Both the position numbers and the translations under genes were made by a program. Shown here in pieces: positions 41,638-49,087 of a stretch of 64,000 nucleotides of DNA. The DNA is from Nocardia albiluteola (GTDB taxonomy: Bacteria; Actinomycetota; Actinomycetes; Mycobacteriales; Mycobacteriaceae), in assembly GCF_018860155.1 (NCBI RefSeq), contig NZ_JAHKNI010000007.1, positions 186,001 to 250,000 of the forward strand, in the 5' to 3' direction. The notes under the pieces are model-generated. The model did not search any database. It saw only the letters and a program-made list of their open reading frames with translations, and was not told the DNA's origin. Positions within the stretch are counted from its first letter, which is position 1. Each line of letters opens with the position of its first letter.

Positions 41638-43523
41638 CGACTCCTGGAGGCGCACTGTTCGACAACGAGGACATGGCGGGCGGCTACGCGCCGGCGCCCG
41701 AGGTCGAATCCGCGGGCGTGCTCGATGTCGAGGCCGTCATGCCGGAGCTGGCCGATGCCGAAACGGTCGCGGAGGTCGTTGCCGCACACCGGGATATCGA
41801 GACCGAGGTCGGTGCGCCGCTGCTGAGCACCGACGGGCTGACGATGAAGTTCGGCGGTCTGACCGCACTGGATTCGGTGAGTTTCGAGATCCGCCGCGGC
41901 GAGATCCTGGGACTCATCGGTCCCAACGGCGCGGGCAAGACCACCTGCTTCAACGCCATCACGGGCGTGTATCGCCCCACCTCCGGCACGGTGTTCTTCG
42001 ACGGCAAGCCGTTGACGAAGACCAAGCGGAACCAGATCACCCGCCTGGGCATCGCCCGGACCTTCCAGAACATCCGGTTGTTCGGGGAGATGACGGCGCT
42101 GGAGAACGTGGTGGTGGGCACCGACGCGCGGCACCTCACCTCGATTCCGGGTGCGGTGTTCCGCTCTCCGCGGCATCGGCGCGAGGAGCGCGATGCCATC
42201 GAGCGCGGGATGGCGCTGCTGGAATTCGTCGGCATCGCGCCGCGTGCGGTGGAGAAGGCGCGCAACCTGTCCTACGGCGATCAGCGCCGGCTGGAGATCG
42301 CCCGCGCGCTGGCGACCGAGCCGAAACTGCTCTGTCTGGACGAGCCCGCGGCCGGATTCAACCCGAGCGAGAAGTCGGCGCTCATGGATCTGATCCGTAA
42401 GATCCGCGACGACGGGTTCACCGTGTTGCTGATCGAGCACGACATGCGGCTGGTCATGGGCGTCACGGATCGGATCGTGGTGCTGGAGTTCGGACGCAAG
42501 ATCGCCGACGGACTGCCGCAGCAGATTCGCGAGGATCCGGCCGTCATCGCGGCGTATCTGGGTGTGCCGGACCAGGAGTCCGGGGCCGAGGCCGCCGCCG
42601 CGGTGCCGGAGCCCGAACCGTCGGTGTTCGTGAATCCGGCCGCGGCGGCCGAAACGGCGATCATACCGGCGGTCCCCGGTCCGGACGCTATGCCCGACGT
42701 TGCCTTCCGCAAGCCCGACCCGGTCCCCGCCGCGCCCGCGGCAACGGGCTCGGATCCGGTGTCCGCGAGCGCGCTGACGACCGGCGGCTCGGGCACGGGT
42801 TCCGAACCGCTGCTCGTGGTCGAGGACATGGTTGTCAACTACGGCAGAATCCAGGCGCTGCACGGCATCTCGCTGCAGGTGTCGCAGGGCGAGCTGGTGA
42901 CCCTGCTGGGCGCCAACGGTGCGGGCAAGACCACCACCATGCGCGCGCTGTCGGGCCTGCTGCCGCTGAGCCGCGGACGGATCACGTTCGGGGGCAAGGA
43001 CGTCACCCGCATGCGGGCGCACGAACGGGTGGTCGAGGGCCTGATCCAGGCGCCCGAGGGTCGCGGTGTGTTTCCGGGCATGACCGTGCAGGAGAACCTC
43101 GATATGGGGTGCCACGCACGGCCTTTCAAGCAGAAGTCGGAGTACAACACCACCGTCGACTGGGTCTTCGAGCTGTTCCCGCGGCTGGCCGAGCGGCGTA
43201 AACAGGTGGGCGGCACCATGTCCGGCGGCGAGCAGCAGATGCTGGCGATCGGGCGTGCCCTGATGGCCCGGCCCAAGCTGCTGCTGCTCGACGAGCCGTC
43301 GATGGGCCTGGCTCCGATGGTGATCCAGCAGATCTTCCGGATCATCAGCGAGATCAATGCCCAGGGCACCACGGTGCTGCTCGTGGAGCAGAACGCCCAG
43401 CAGGCGCTCACGCGCAGCCATCGCGCCTACATCCTGGAGACCGGTGAGGTCACCAAGACCGGCGGCGGTAGGCAGCTGCTGACCGACCCGGCGGTCAAGT
43501 CGGCCTACCTGGGCGTGGCGTAG
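41634..43523 (+). CDS. livGF: Fused LivG-LivF ABC transporter ATPase
   Basis: A 629-residue protein holding both ATPases of the branched-chain amino-acid importer, which are separate polypeptides in the classical system. The N-terminal extension (about 60 acidic residues) precedes a LivG half: Walker A GPNGAGKTT (about 96-104), signature LSYGDQRRLEIARAL, Walker B LLCLDEPAAG, and switch His in LIEHDM. A roughly 80-residue Ala/Pro/Glu linker follows, then a LivF half: Walker A GANGAGKTT, signature MSGGEQQMLAIGRAL and Walker B LLLLDEPSMGL. All catalytic motifs are intact on both sides, so the protein can act as a built-in heterodimer. It overlaps livM by four bases. Confidence 0.93.
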   Translation: MTTPGGALFDNEDMAGGYAPAPEVESAGVLDVEAVMPELADAETVAEVVAAHRDIETEVGAPLLSTDGLTMKFGGLTALDSVSFEIRRGEILGLIGPNGAGKTTCFNAITGVYRPTSGTVFFDGKPLTKTKRNQITRLGIARTFQNIRLFGEMTALENVVVGTDARHLTSIPGAVFRSPRHRREERDAIERGMALLEFVGIAPRAVEKARNLSYGDQRRLEIARALATEPKLLCLDEPAAGFNPSEKSALMDLIRKIRDDGFTVLLIEHDMRLVMGVTDRIVVLEFGRKIADGLPQQIREDPAVIAAYLGVPDQESGAEAAAAVPEPEPSVFVNPAAAAETAIIPAVPGPDAMPDVAFRKPDPVPAAPAATGSDPVSASALTTGGSGTGSEPLLVVEDMVVNYGRIQALHGISLQVSQGELVTLLGANGAGKTTTMRALSGLLPLSRGRITFGGKDVTRMRAHERVVEGLIQAPEGRGVFPGMTVQENLDMGCHARPFKQKSEYNTTVDWVFELFPRLAERRKQVGGTMSGGEQQMLAIGRALMARPKLLLLDEPSMGLAPMVIQQIFRIISEINAQGTTVLLVEQNAQQALTRSHRAYILETGEVTKTGGGRQLLTDPAVKSAYLGVA

Positions 43524-43530
43524 GCACCGG

Positions 43531-43561
43531 CCGGGATGACGGGGATTTCTCGTCATCCCGG
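43531..43561 (+). terminator. Hairpin terminator after the liv operon
   Basis: An 11-bp perfect stem (CCGGGATGACG/CGTCATCCCGG) with a 9-nt loop, 8 nt after the livGF stop. It separates the liv operon from polA. Confidence 0.8.
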
Positions 43562-43593
43562 CAGGTCCGGCAACGCTTGTCGGTGGGGGTCCC

Positions 43594-43599
43594 TAGACT
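43594..43599 (+). promoter_or_regulatory. Candidate -10 box for leaderless polA message
   Basis: TAGACT ends 7 nt before GTG 43607; no Shine-Dalgarno sequence lies between, so transcription probably begins at the start codon. Confidence 0.5.
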
Positions 43600-43606
43600 C
43601 TGTGCC

Positions 43607-46342
43607 GTGACTTCAGCCACCAGCGATCAGCGTCCCAGCACCGTGCCCGCCCCCGATTCGGGAGCGCAGCCGACCCTGTTGTTGCTGGACGGGCATTCGC
43701 TGGCCTATCGCGCGTTCTACGCGCTGCCCGCGGAGAACTTCAAGACCGTCACCGGGCAGACCACCAATGCGGTCTACGGCTTCACCGCCATGCTGATCAA
43801 CCTGCTGCGCGATGAGAAGCCCACGCATGTCGCCGCGGCGTTCGATGTCAGCCGCAAGACCTTTCGCACCGAGGCGTTCCCGGAATACAAGGCCAACCGC
43901 GCCGCCACGCCGGACGAGTTCCGCGGCCAGGTGGAGATCACCCAGGAGGTGCTGGGCGCGCTGGGCATCCCGGTCATGGCGATCGACGGCTACGAGGCCG
44001 ACGATGTGATCGCCACGCTCACCACCCAGGCGGTGCCGCAGGGCTTCCGTGTGCTCATCGTCACCGGCGACAGGGATTCGCTGCAGCTGGTGAACGGCGA
44101 TGTCACCGTGCTGTATCCGCGCAAGGGCGTCTCGGATCTGACCAGGTTCACCCCTGAGGCGGTCGAGGAGAAGTACGGCCTGACTCCCGCCCAGTACCCG
44201 GATTTCGCGGCCCTGCGCGGCGACCCGAGCGACAATCTGCCCGGCATCCCGGGCGTGGGGGAGAAGACCGCGGCCAAGTGGGTGCGCGAGTATGGCGATC
44301 TGGCCACCCTGGTCGACCGCGTCGACCAGGTGAAGGGCAAGGTCGGTGATGCGTTGCGCGCCAACCTGTCCAGCGTCGTGCTCAACCGGCAGCTCACCGA
44401 GATGGTCAAGGACGTTCCGCTGCCCTACACACCCGATCAGCTGGCCCAGCAGCCGTGGGACCGGGACAAGATCCACCGGCTGTTCGACGATCTGGAATTC
44501 CGGGTGCTGCGCGACCGGCTGTTCGACACGCTGGCGGCGCCGGAGCCTGAGGCCGAGGGCGGCTTCGAGATCAGCGGCGGCGCGGTCGAGTCCGGCGGGG
44601 TCGCGGCCTGGCTGGCCGAGCACGGGAAGACCGGTCTGCGCCACGGCATTTCGGTGGTCGGCACCGGTACCCCGGTGAACGGCGACGTGAAGGCGATCGC
44701 GATCGCCGCCGCCGATGGTGAGGGCGGGTATTTCGACGTCGTCGGCCTCACCCCGGAGGACGAGAAGGCCCTGGGTGACTGGCTGGCCGACCCGGCGGTG
44801 CCCAAGGCCGTGCACGAGGCCAAGGCCGCCGTGCACGCGCTGCGAGCGCGTGGCTGGCGCCTGGCCGGGCTGTCCAGCGACACCGCGCTGGCCGCGTATC
44901 TCGTGCGTCCCGGGCAGCGCACCTTCAATCTCGACGATCTGTCGCTGCGCTATCTCTCGCGCGAGTTGCGCGTGGAATCCGATGAGCAGCCGCAGCTGTC
45001 CCTGCTGGACGAGGAGGGCCAGGTCGACGCCGAGCTGGCCCAGGGTGAGATGCTGCGCGCCCGGGCGGTCGCGGACCTGGCCGACGCCTTCGACGAGGAA
45101 CTGCGGGGCATCGAGTCCACCGGTCTGCTCACGGATATGGAGCTGCCGCTGCTGGGCGTGCTGGCCGAGCTCGAGGAGGCCGGCATCGCGGTCGATGTCG
45201 CCGAGCTCGAGCAGTTGCAGTCCGAATTCGCCGACCGCGTGGCCGATGCCGCGAGCGCGGCTTACGGGGTGATCGGCAAGCAGATCAACCTCGGCTCCCC
45301 GAAACAGCTGCAGGTGGTGCTGTTCGAGGAGCTCGAGATGCCCAAGACCAAGCGCACCAAGACCGGCTACACCACCGATGCCGACGCGCTCGAGTCGCTG
45401 TTCGAGAAGACGCAGCATCCGTTCCTCGAGCATCTGCTCGCGCATCGCGACGCGACCAGGTTGAAGGTCACGGTCGACGGCCTGCTGAAGTCGGTCGCCG
45501 ACGACGGTCGCATCCACACCACCTTCAACCAGACCATCGCCGCCACCGGCCGCCTGTCCTCGACGGAGCCGAATCTGCAGAACATCCCGATCCGCACCGA
45601 CACCGGACGCCGCATTCGCGACACCTTCGTGGTCGGGCCGGGCTTCGAATCCCTGATGACCGCCGATTACAGCCAGATCGAGATGCGTATCATGGCGCAC
45701 CTGTCCAAGGACGCCGGGTTGATCGAGGCGTTCAACTCCGGCGAGGATCTGCACAGCTTCGTCGCCTCCAAGGCGTTCGACATCCCGATCGCCGAGGTCA
45801 CTCCGGAGATGCGCCGCCGCATCAAGGCGATGTCCTACGGCCTGGCGTACGGGCTGTCCGCCTACGGCCTGTCTCAGCAGCTGAAGATCAGCGCCGAGGA
45901 GGCCAAGGCGCAGATGGAGGTCTACTTCAACAGGTTCGGCGCCATCCGCGACTATCTGTTCGACGCGGTGGATCAGGCCCGCAAGGTCGGCTACACCGAG
46001 ACCCTGTTCGGCCGCCGCCGCTACCTGCCCGACCTGGATTCCAGCAACCGCCAGCGCCGCGAGGCCGCCGAGCGCATGGCCCTGAACGCCCCGATCCAGG
46101 GCACCGCCGCCGACATCATCAAGGTCGCGATGATCAACGTGCAGCGCGCCATCCACGAGGCCGGACTGACTTCGCGCACCCTCCTGCAGATCCACGACGA
46201 ACTGGTCTTCGAGGTAGCCCCCGGCGAGCGCGCCCAACTGGAATCCCTTGCCCGCGAACACATGTCCAAGGCCATCGAACTGTCGGTCCCCCTGGAGGTC
46301 TCGGTAGGCGTCGGCCGCAGCTGGGACTCCGCCGCCCACTGA
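43607..46342 (+). CDS. polA: DNA polymerase I
   Basis: A 911-residue polymerase for Okazaki fragment processing and repair. The 5' nuclease domain (about residues 20-315) holds LLLLDGHSLAYRAFYAL, FPEYKANR, GYEADDVIATL, ILIVTGDRDSLQLV-type metal residues and the helix-hairpin-helix SDNLPGIPGVGEKTAAKW. A middle domain follows whose 3'-5' exonuclease residues are not evident, as is usual in mycobacterial PolA. The polymerase domain has motif A TADYSQIEMRIMAHLS, motif B RRRIKAMSYGLAYG and motif C QIHDELVFE. GTG 43607 is favoured over an upstream start by homology and by the -10 box. Confidence 0.97.
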   Translation: MTSATSDQRPSTVPAPDSGAQPTLLLLDGHSLAYRAFYALPAENFKTVTGQTTNAVYGFTAMLINLLRDEKPTHVAAAFDVSRKTFRTEAFPEYKANRAATPDEFRGQVEITQEVLGALGIPVMAIDGYEADDVIATLTTQAVPQGFRVLIVTGDRDSLQLVNGDVTVLYPRKGVSDLTRFTPEAVEEKYGLTPAQYPDFAALRGDPSDNLPGIPGVGEKTAAKWVREYGDLATLVDRVDQVKGKVGDALRANLSSVVLNRQLTEMVKDVPLPYTPDQLAQQPWDRDKIHRLFDDLEFRVLRDRLFDTLAAPEPEAEGGFEISGGAVESGGVAAWLAEHGKTGLRHGISVVGTGTPVNGDVKAIAIAAADGEGGYFDVVGLTPEDEKALGDWLADPAVPKAVHEAKAAVHALRARGWRLAGLSSDTALAAYLVRPGQRTFNLDDLSLRYLSRELRVESDEQPQLSLLDEEGQVDAELAQGEMLRARAVADLADAFDEELRGIESTGLLTDMELPLLGVLAELEEAGIAVDVAELEQLQSEFADRVADAASAAYGVIGKQINLGSPKQLQVVLFEELEMPKTKRTKTGYTTDADALESLFEKTQHPFLEHLLAHRDATRLKVTVDGLLKSVADDGRIHTTFNQTIAATGRLSSTEPNLQNIPIRTDTGRRIRDTFVVGPGFESLMTADYSQIEMRIMAHLSKDAGLIEAFNSGEDLHSFVASKAFDIPIAEVTPEMRRRIKAMSYGLAYGLSAYGLSQQLKISAEEAKAQMEVYFNRFGAIRDYLFDAVDQARKVGYTETLFGRRRYLPDLDSSNRQRREAAERMALNAPIQGTAADIIKVAMINVQRAIHEAGLTSRTLLQIHDELVFEVAPGERAQLESLAREHMSKAIELSVPLEVSVGVGRSWDSAAH

Positions 46343-46406
46343 ACAGGCCCGCGCGTCGAGAGCGCGTACGGTCCGGGTTTCGGCCCCGAGCGAGCGGGCG
46401 GCGAAA

Positions 46407-46437
46407 GTAGACATAGGTAGACAATGCCGTTTAACCT
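46407..46437 (+). promoter_or_regulatory. Promoter and direct repeat of the toxin-antitoxin operon
   Basis: GTAGACA occurs at 46407-46413 and again at 46417-46423, one helical turn apart. TAGACA (46408-46413) can act as a -35 box, 18 nt before TAACCT (46432-46437), which ends 6 nt before the antitoxin ATG. The repeat is a candidate operator for autorepression by the antitoxin-toxin complex. Confidence 0.55.
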
Positions 46438-46443
46438 GGTCGC

Positions 46444-46698
46444 ATGAAGTCGATTTCCGTTGGTGAGTTGCGCCAGAATCCGGCCGAGATGATCGCCGAT
46501 GTCGAGGCCGGTGAGGTCTACGAGCTGACGAAACACAGTCAGCGAGTCGGCTTCATCGTCCCGGCGACATCGTCCGCGCACATCATCGCGCCGCGAAAGG
46601 GTACAGGTGGAGCGCGTACTCGCCGTATCGCTCGGCACGAGCTTCGGTCCGCCGCGACAATCGACGAGCTGCTGGAGTCCGAAAAGGGTGAGTGGTGA
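46444..46698 (+). CDS. Phd/YefM-type antitoxin
   Basis: An 84-residue protein. The N-terminal MKSISVGELRQNPAEMIADVEAGEVYELTKHSQRVGFIVP is the Phd/YefM DNA-binding and dimerisation fold, and the charged C-terminal half should be the toxin-neutralising tail. It likely represses its own operon. TAACCT lies 6 nt before the ATG with no ribosome site, so it appears leaderless. The stop overlaps the toxin start. Such antitoxins pair with PIN toxins in actinobacteria as often as with RelE or Doc toxins. Confidence 0.88.
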   Translation: MKSISVGELRQNPAEMIADVEAGEVYELTKHSQRVGFIVPATSSAHIIAPRKGTGGARTRRIARHELRSAATIDELLESEKGEW

Positions 46699-47093
46699 CC
46701 GATTACTATCTCGACAGTTCGGTAGCGATCAGAATTATCCTGGGGCATTCGCCGGACGCCGCAGCCTGGTTCGACGAGACCACCGCCAACGAATCCGATC
46801 GAGTGATCTCCTCCCGATTGCTACGAACCGAGATCACCAGAGTCCTTCGCCGCGAGGGACTTTCAGTGTCGGATCGCGATCAGATCATCGACTATGTTCA
46901 TTTGGTCCCCGTGGACCACGCGATCCTGAACGAGGCTGAGGCGATCATCTCCCACGTTCGGACCCTTGATGCCATCCACCTGGCGTCGGCACTTCGATGC
47001 GGGCTGGACGAGCTCGTCGTCGTCACCCATGACAAGAACATGGGGCAAGTGGCCGACCACCTGGGATTCCCGGTGCACTATCCGGTCCTTTAG
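46695..47093 (+). CDS. VapC-type PIN-domain toxin
   Basis: A 132-residue PIN-domain ribonuclease. The acidic metal site is visible as YYLDSSVAIRI (Asp near residue 6), SRLLRTEITRV (Glu near 40), HVRTLDAIHLASAL (Asp near 93) and VVVTHDKNM (Asp near 112). Family members cleave tRNA or rRNA and arrest growth until bound by the antitoxin. GTG 46695 overlaps the antitoxin stop (GTGA); GTG 46692 is an alternative. Tight overlap is typical of toxin-antitoxin pairs. The site appears complete, so the toxin should be active. Confidence 0.9.
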   Translation: MTDYYLDSSVAIRIILGHSPDAAAWFDETTANESDRVISSRLLRTEITRVLRREGLSVSDRDQIIDYVHLVPVDHAILNEAEAIISHVRTLDAIHLASALRCGLDELVVVTHDKNMGQVADHLGFPVHYPVL

Positions 47094-47181
47094 TTTTGTG
47101 CCGGATCGACTCGATCGAGCCTCGGGAGGTTGCCGACGCCGATCGATGCGGGGCCCGATATCCGACGTCAAGGAGGTCATC

Positions 47182-47391
47182 GTGACAACCGCCGAAATGC
47201 TCGAAGCGCGTGGTGAAGCACGGGGTGGAGCGCGAGACCGTGCCACCATGCTGCTGAGGCAACTGGCCAAGCGGTTCGGGCCGTTGCCCGCCGCGGTCCA
47301 GGAGACCGTTCGTGCTGCCGATGTCGATCGGCTTGAGCTTCGGGCTGATCGGGTCCTGTCACCCGCTGCTCTGGACGAGGTACTGGCCTGA
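47182..47391 (+). CDS. Free-standing DUF4351-like protein
   Basis: A 69-residue protein (EMLEARGEARGGARDRATMLLRQLAKRFGPLP and following) that matches the DUF4351 region usually found at the C-terminus of Rpn-type or related PD-(D/E)XK proteins of mobile DNA. Here it stands alone, with its own AGGAGG 5 nt before GTG 47182. The nuclease domain is absent from the 90 nt upstream. The helical pattern suggests a small bundle or dimerisation module. It may be a relic of a lost nuclease or a separate small protein; it lies downstream of the toxin gene on the same strand. Confidence 0.65.
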   Translation: MTTAEMLEARGEARGGARDRATMLLRQLAKRFGPLPAAVQETVRAADVDRLELRADRVLSPAALDEVLA

Positions 47392-47602
47392 GTCGGGCTC
47401 TGCGCTCGGGTCGATGTGCGGGCCGATCCTGTGTTCGCTGTGTGAGGTACTGGACTGATCGGCCGGATTCCAATAGATTGCCGTCGAGTTGCTGGAGGTG
47501 TGGGGGTGGGGTCGGTGGCCGCTGCGGACGTGTCGTCGGGCGTTGGTTCGCCGTTTGCGGACGTTTGTGACAAAGTTACCCATCGGTTCCGGGCGATTGT
47601 GG

Positions 47603-47631
47603 TTGCTATCTGCGGATTCGGTCCATATCCT
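47603..47631 (+). promoter_or_regulatory. Promoter with -35 TTGCTA and -10 TATCCT
   Basis: TTGCTA (47603-47608), a 17-nt spacer and TATCCT (47626-47631), ending 7 nt before GTG 47639. It is one of the better sigma-A-like promoters by eye in the window. Confidence 0.5.
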
Positions 47632-47638
47632 CATAGCC

Positions 47639-47770
47639 GTGCCGAATTCCGCCGCTAGCCACAGCGCTACACGCAACGTCGCCGACCGCGACCGTGTGGT
47701 GCTCATGCCGCTTACCGCGATGGTGGCCGCCGGTCGACTTCTCGTAGTTCTCCGCCGTAGCGGGGTCTGA
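47639..47770 (+). CDS. Possible 43-residue leaderless small protein
   Basis: GTG 47639 opens a frame of 43 codons (VPNSAASHSATRNVADRDRV, then a hydrophobic and basic VLMPLTAMVAAGRLLVVLRRSGV). The evidence is positional: a good promoter places the transcription start on or next to this GTG. The hydrophobic end could insert in or lie on the membrane. I recognise no family. The frame is open further upstream (to 47489), but there it lacks a ribosome site and protein-like pattern. Confidence 0.35.
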   Translation: MPNSAASHSATRNVADRDRVVLMPLTAMVAAGRLLVVLRRSGV

Positions 47771-47881
47771 TTCGGACCGGCCCCTCGCTGCGGCCGATGA
47801 ACTTCATTCTTTACTGCGCTGGTCCCGTCAATTCGGACACGTTGTCACCCCTGACACGACAAGGCATCGGGAAGACCTGCC

Positions 47882-48319
47882 ATGACACTCACAATCGACA
47901 CACATGCCTTCATCACCGCCGCTCCCCGCGCCATGCGCGCCGAGAGCACCGGCCTGACCCCCGCCGAGTTCTACGATCGCTACTGCGATCACGCGGGACC
48001 GATCACGCTCGGCGAATGGACCCCGGCAGGTAGCCGCCGCGAGTCCGCCACCTACACCGCAACCCTCGAATTCGGTGATCGGCTGTGCACCGTCGTGGCG
48101 GCCGGCAGCCCGGTCGCCGCGCTGACCTCGGCCCTCTACGACGAGGGCTACCCGGTTGAGATCCTGCAGTTCCATCAGCGGCAAACTGCCTCGGGCATAG
48201 CCACTTTCGTGCAGTGCGATTTCCACGGCCGCCGCGGCTGGGGCGCCGCCCTCGCGGGTGACGGCGCGGAATCCACTGTCCGGGCGATGCTTTCGAGCAT
48301 CAACTCGTTTGCGGGCTGA
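47882..48319 (+). CDS. Free-standing LeuA regulatory (allosteric) domain protein
   Basis: A 145-residue protein whose C-terminal 95 residues (TATLEFGDRLCTVVAAGSPV, then ALYDEGYPVEILQFHQRQTA and the end FHGRRGWGAALAGDGAESTV) match the C-terminal dimer/regulatory domain of 2-isopropylmalate synthase, which senses leucine. The catalytic TIM barrel is missing. The N-terminal 50 residues (AESTGLTPAEFYDRYCDHAGPITLGEWTP) look like a linker region of the parent enzyme. It might sense a branched-chain amino acid, or modulate LeuA by forming mixed dimers. The gene stands alone, ending at a bidirectional terminator. Confidence 0.75.
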   Translation: MTLTIDTHAFITAAPRAMRAESTGLTPAEFYDRYCDHAGPITLGEWTPAGSRRESATYTATLEFGDRLCTVVAAGSPVAALTSALYDEGYPVEILQFHQRQTASGIATFVQCDFHGRRGWGAALAGDGAESTVRAMLSSINSFAG

Positions 48320-48343
48320 ACTACCGAACGGTCACTGACACGA

Positions 48344-48381
48344 GATCGCCCCCGCCGCAAGCGAATGCGGCGGGGGCGATC
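48344..48381. terminator. Bidirectional hairpin terminator
   Basis: A 16-bp perfect stem (48344-48359 with 48366-48381) and a 6-nt AGCGAA loop, lying between the convergent LeuA-domain and thioredoxin genes. Confidence 0.9.
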
Positions 48382-48406
48382 CGAGTCGATCCGTTGGGAC
48401 GGGTCG

Positions 48407-48775
48407 TTACGCCTGCTCGCCCTGCTCGGCGAGCTGCTTGCGCACATCGTCCATGTCCAGGGCCTTCACCTGAGTCACCAGATCCTCGAGGGCGGCCGGG
48501 GGCAGCGCGCCCGGCTGTGCGAACACCAGCACGCCCTCGCGGAACGCCATAATGGTCGGGATCGAGCGGATGTTGGCCGCGGCGGCCAGGCCCTGCTGGG
48601 CCTCGGTGTCTACCTTGCCGTGCACGACGTCGGGGTGCTCGTTCGAGGACTTCTCGAACGTCGGGCCGAACTGCTTACACGGTCCGCACCACTCGGCCCA
48701 GAAATCGACGAGCACGACATCGTTTCCGGTGACTACCTCGTCGAAGTTCTGCTCGGTCAGTGTCTGGGTGGCCAT
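48407..48775 (-). CDS. trxA: Thioredoxin
   Basis: A 122-residue thioredoxin with the redox motif WAEWCGPCKQFGP at about residues 27-39, the following KVDTEAQQGLAAAANIRSIPTIMAF (cis-proline in SIPT) and a C-terminal helix. It reduces protein disulfides in the cytoplasm with thioredoxin reductase. ATG 48775 is chosen: AGGAGAGG lies about 6 nt upstream, and a longer in-frame start is unlikely. It is a single gene, convergent with the LeuA-domain gene. Confidence 0.93.
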   Translation of the reverse strand: MATQTLTEQNFDEVVTGNDVVLVDFWAEWCGPCKQFGPTFEKSSNEHPDVVHGKVDTEAQQGLAAAANIRSIPTIMAFREGVLVFAQPGALPPAALEDLVTQVKALDMDDVRKQLAEQGEQA

Positions 48776-48942
48776 TGGTGTCCTCTCCTGTCGTTGGCGT
48801 GCTGTGTAACGCCGGACGCCGCGGATATCTTCCACGCGTATTGGTCGGCATGTCCAGGTCAGTGGGCATGTGAGCGTCATCGCAGCGGGATGCCGCGGTG
48901 GCGCGTCGACCGCACCGTCCAGCCGGAACGACGGTCGCAGTA

Positions 48943-48957
48943 GTGGGTAATACCCAC
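48943..48957. promoter_or_regulatory. Perfect palindrome between trxA and the alkylsulfatase gene
   Basis: GTGGGTA-A-TACCCAC, 15 nt, in the 312-nt divergent gap (48776-49087). A candidate promoter for the alkylsulfatase (TTCGCG 48982-48987, 17-nt spacer, TACAGT 49005-49010) lies downstream. The palindrome may be an operator for either gene. Nothing else was recognised in the gap. Confidence 0.5.
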
Positions 48958-49087
48958 CACGGTAGCCGGGGAATCACGGTGTTCGCGATATGCCGGGAGT
49001 TCGCTACAGTCACCGTGTAGGGGTTCGACGCCTGAGTGTGGGTTGGCTGCGGCCGAGTTGTTCCGCGCCCAACAGAAAGGTGTTGTC

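Noticed and set aside
43613..46414. Reverse-strand open frame of 933 codons across polA
   Set aside because: It mirrors the polA gene and has the low-complexity composition of a shadow frame.
47489..47638. Upstream extension of the 43-codon frame
   Set aside because: It has no ribosome site, its sequence is not protein-like, and the promoter for the short frame lies inside it.
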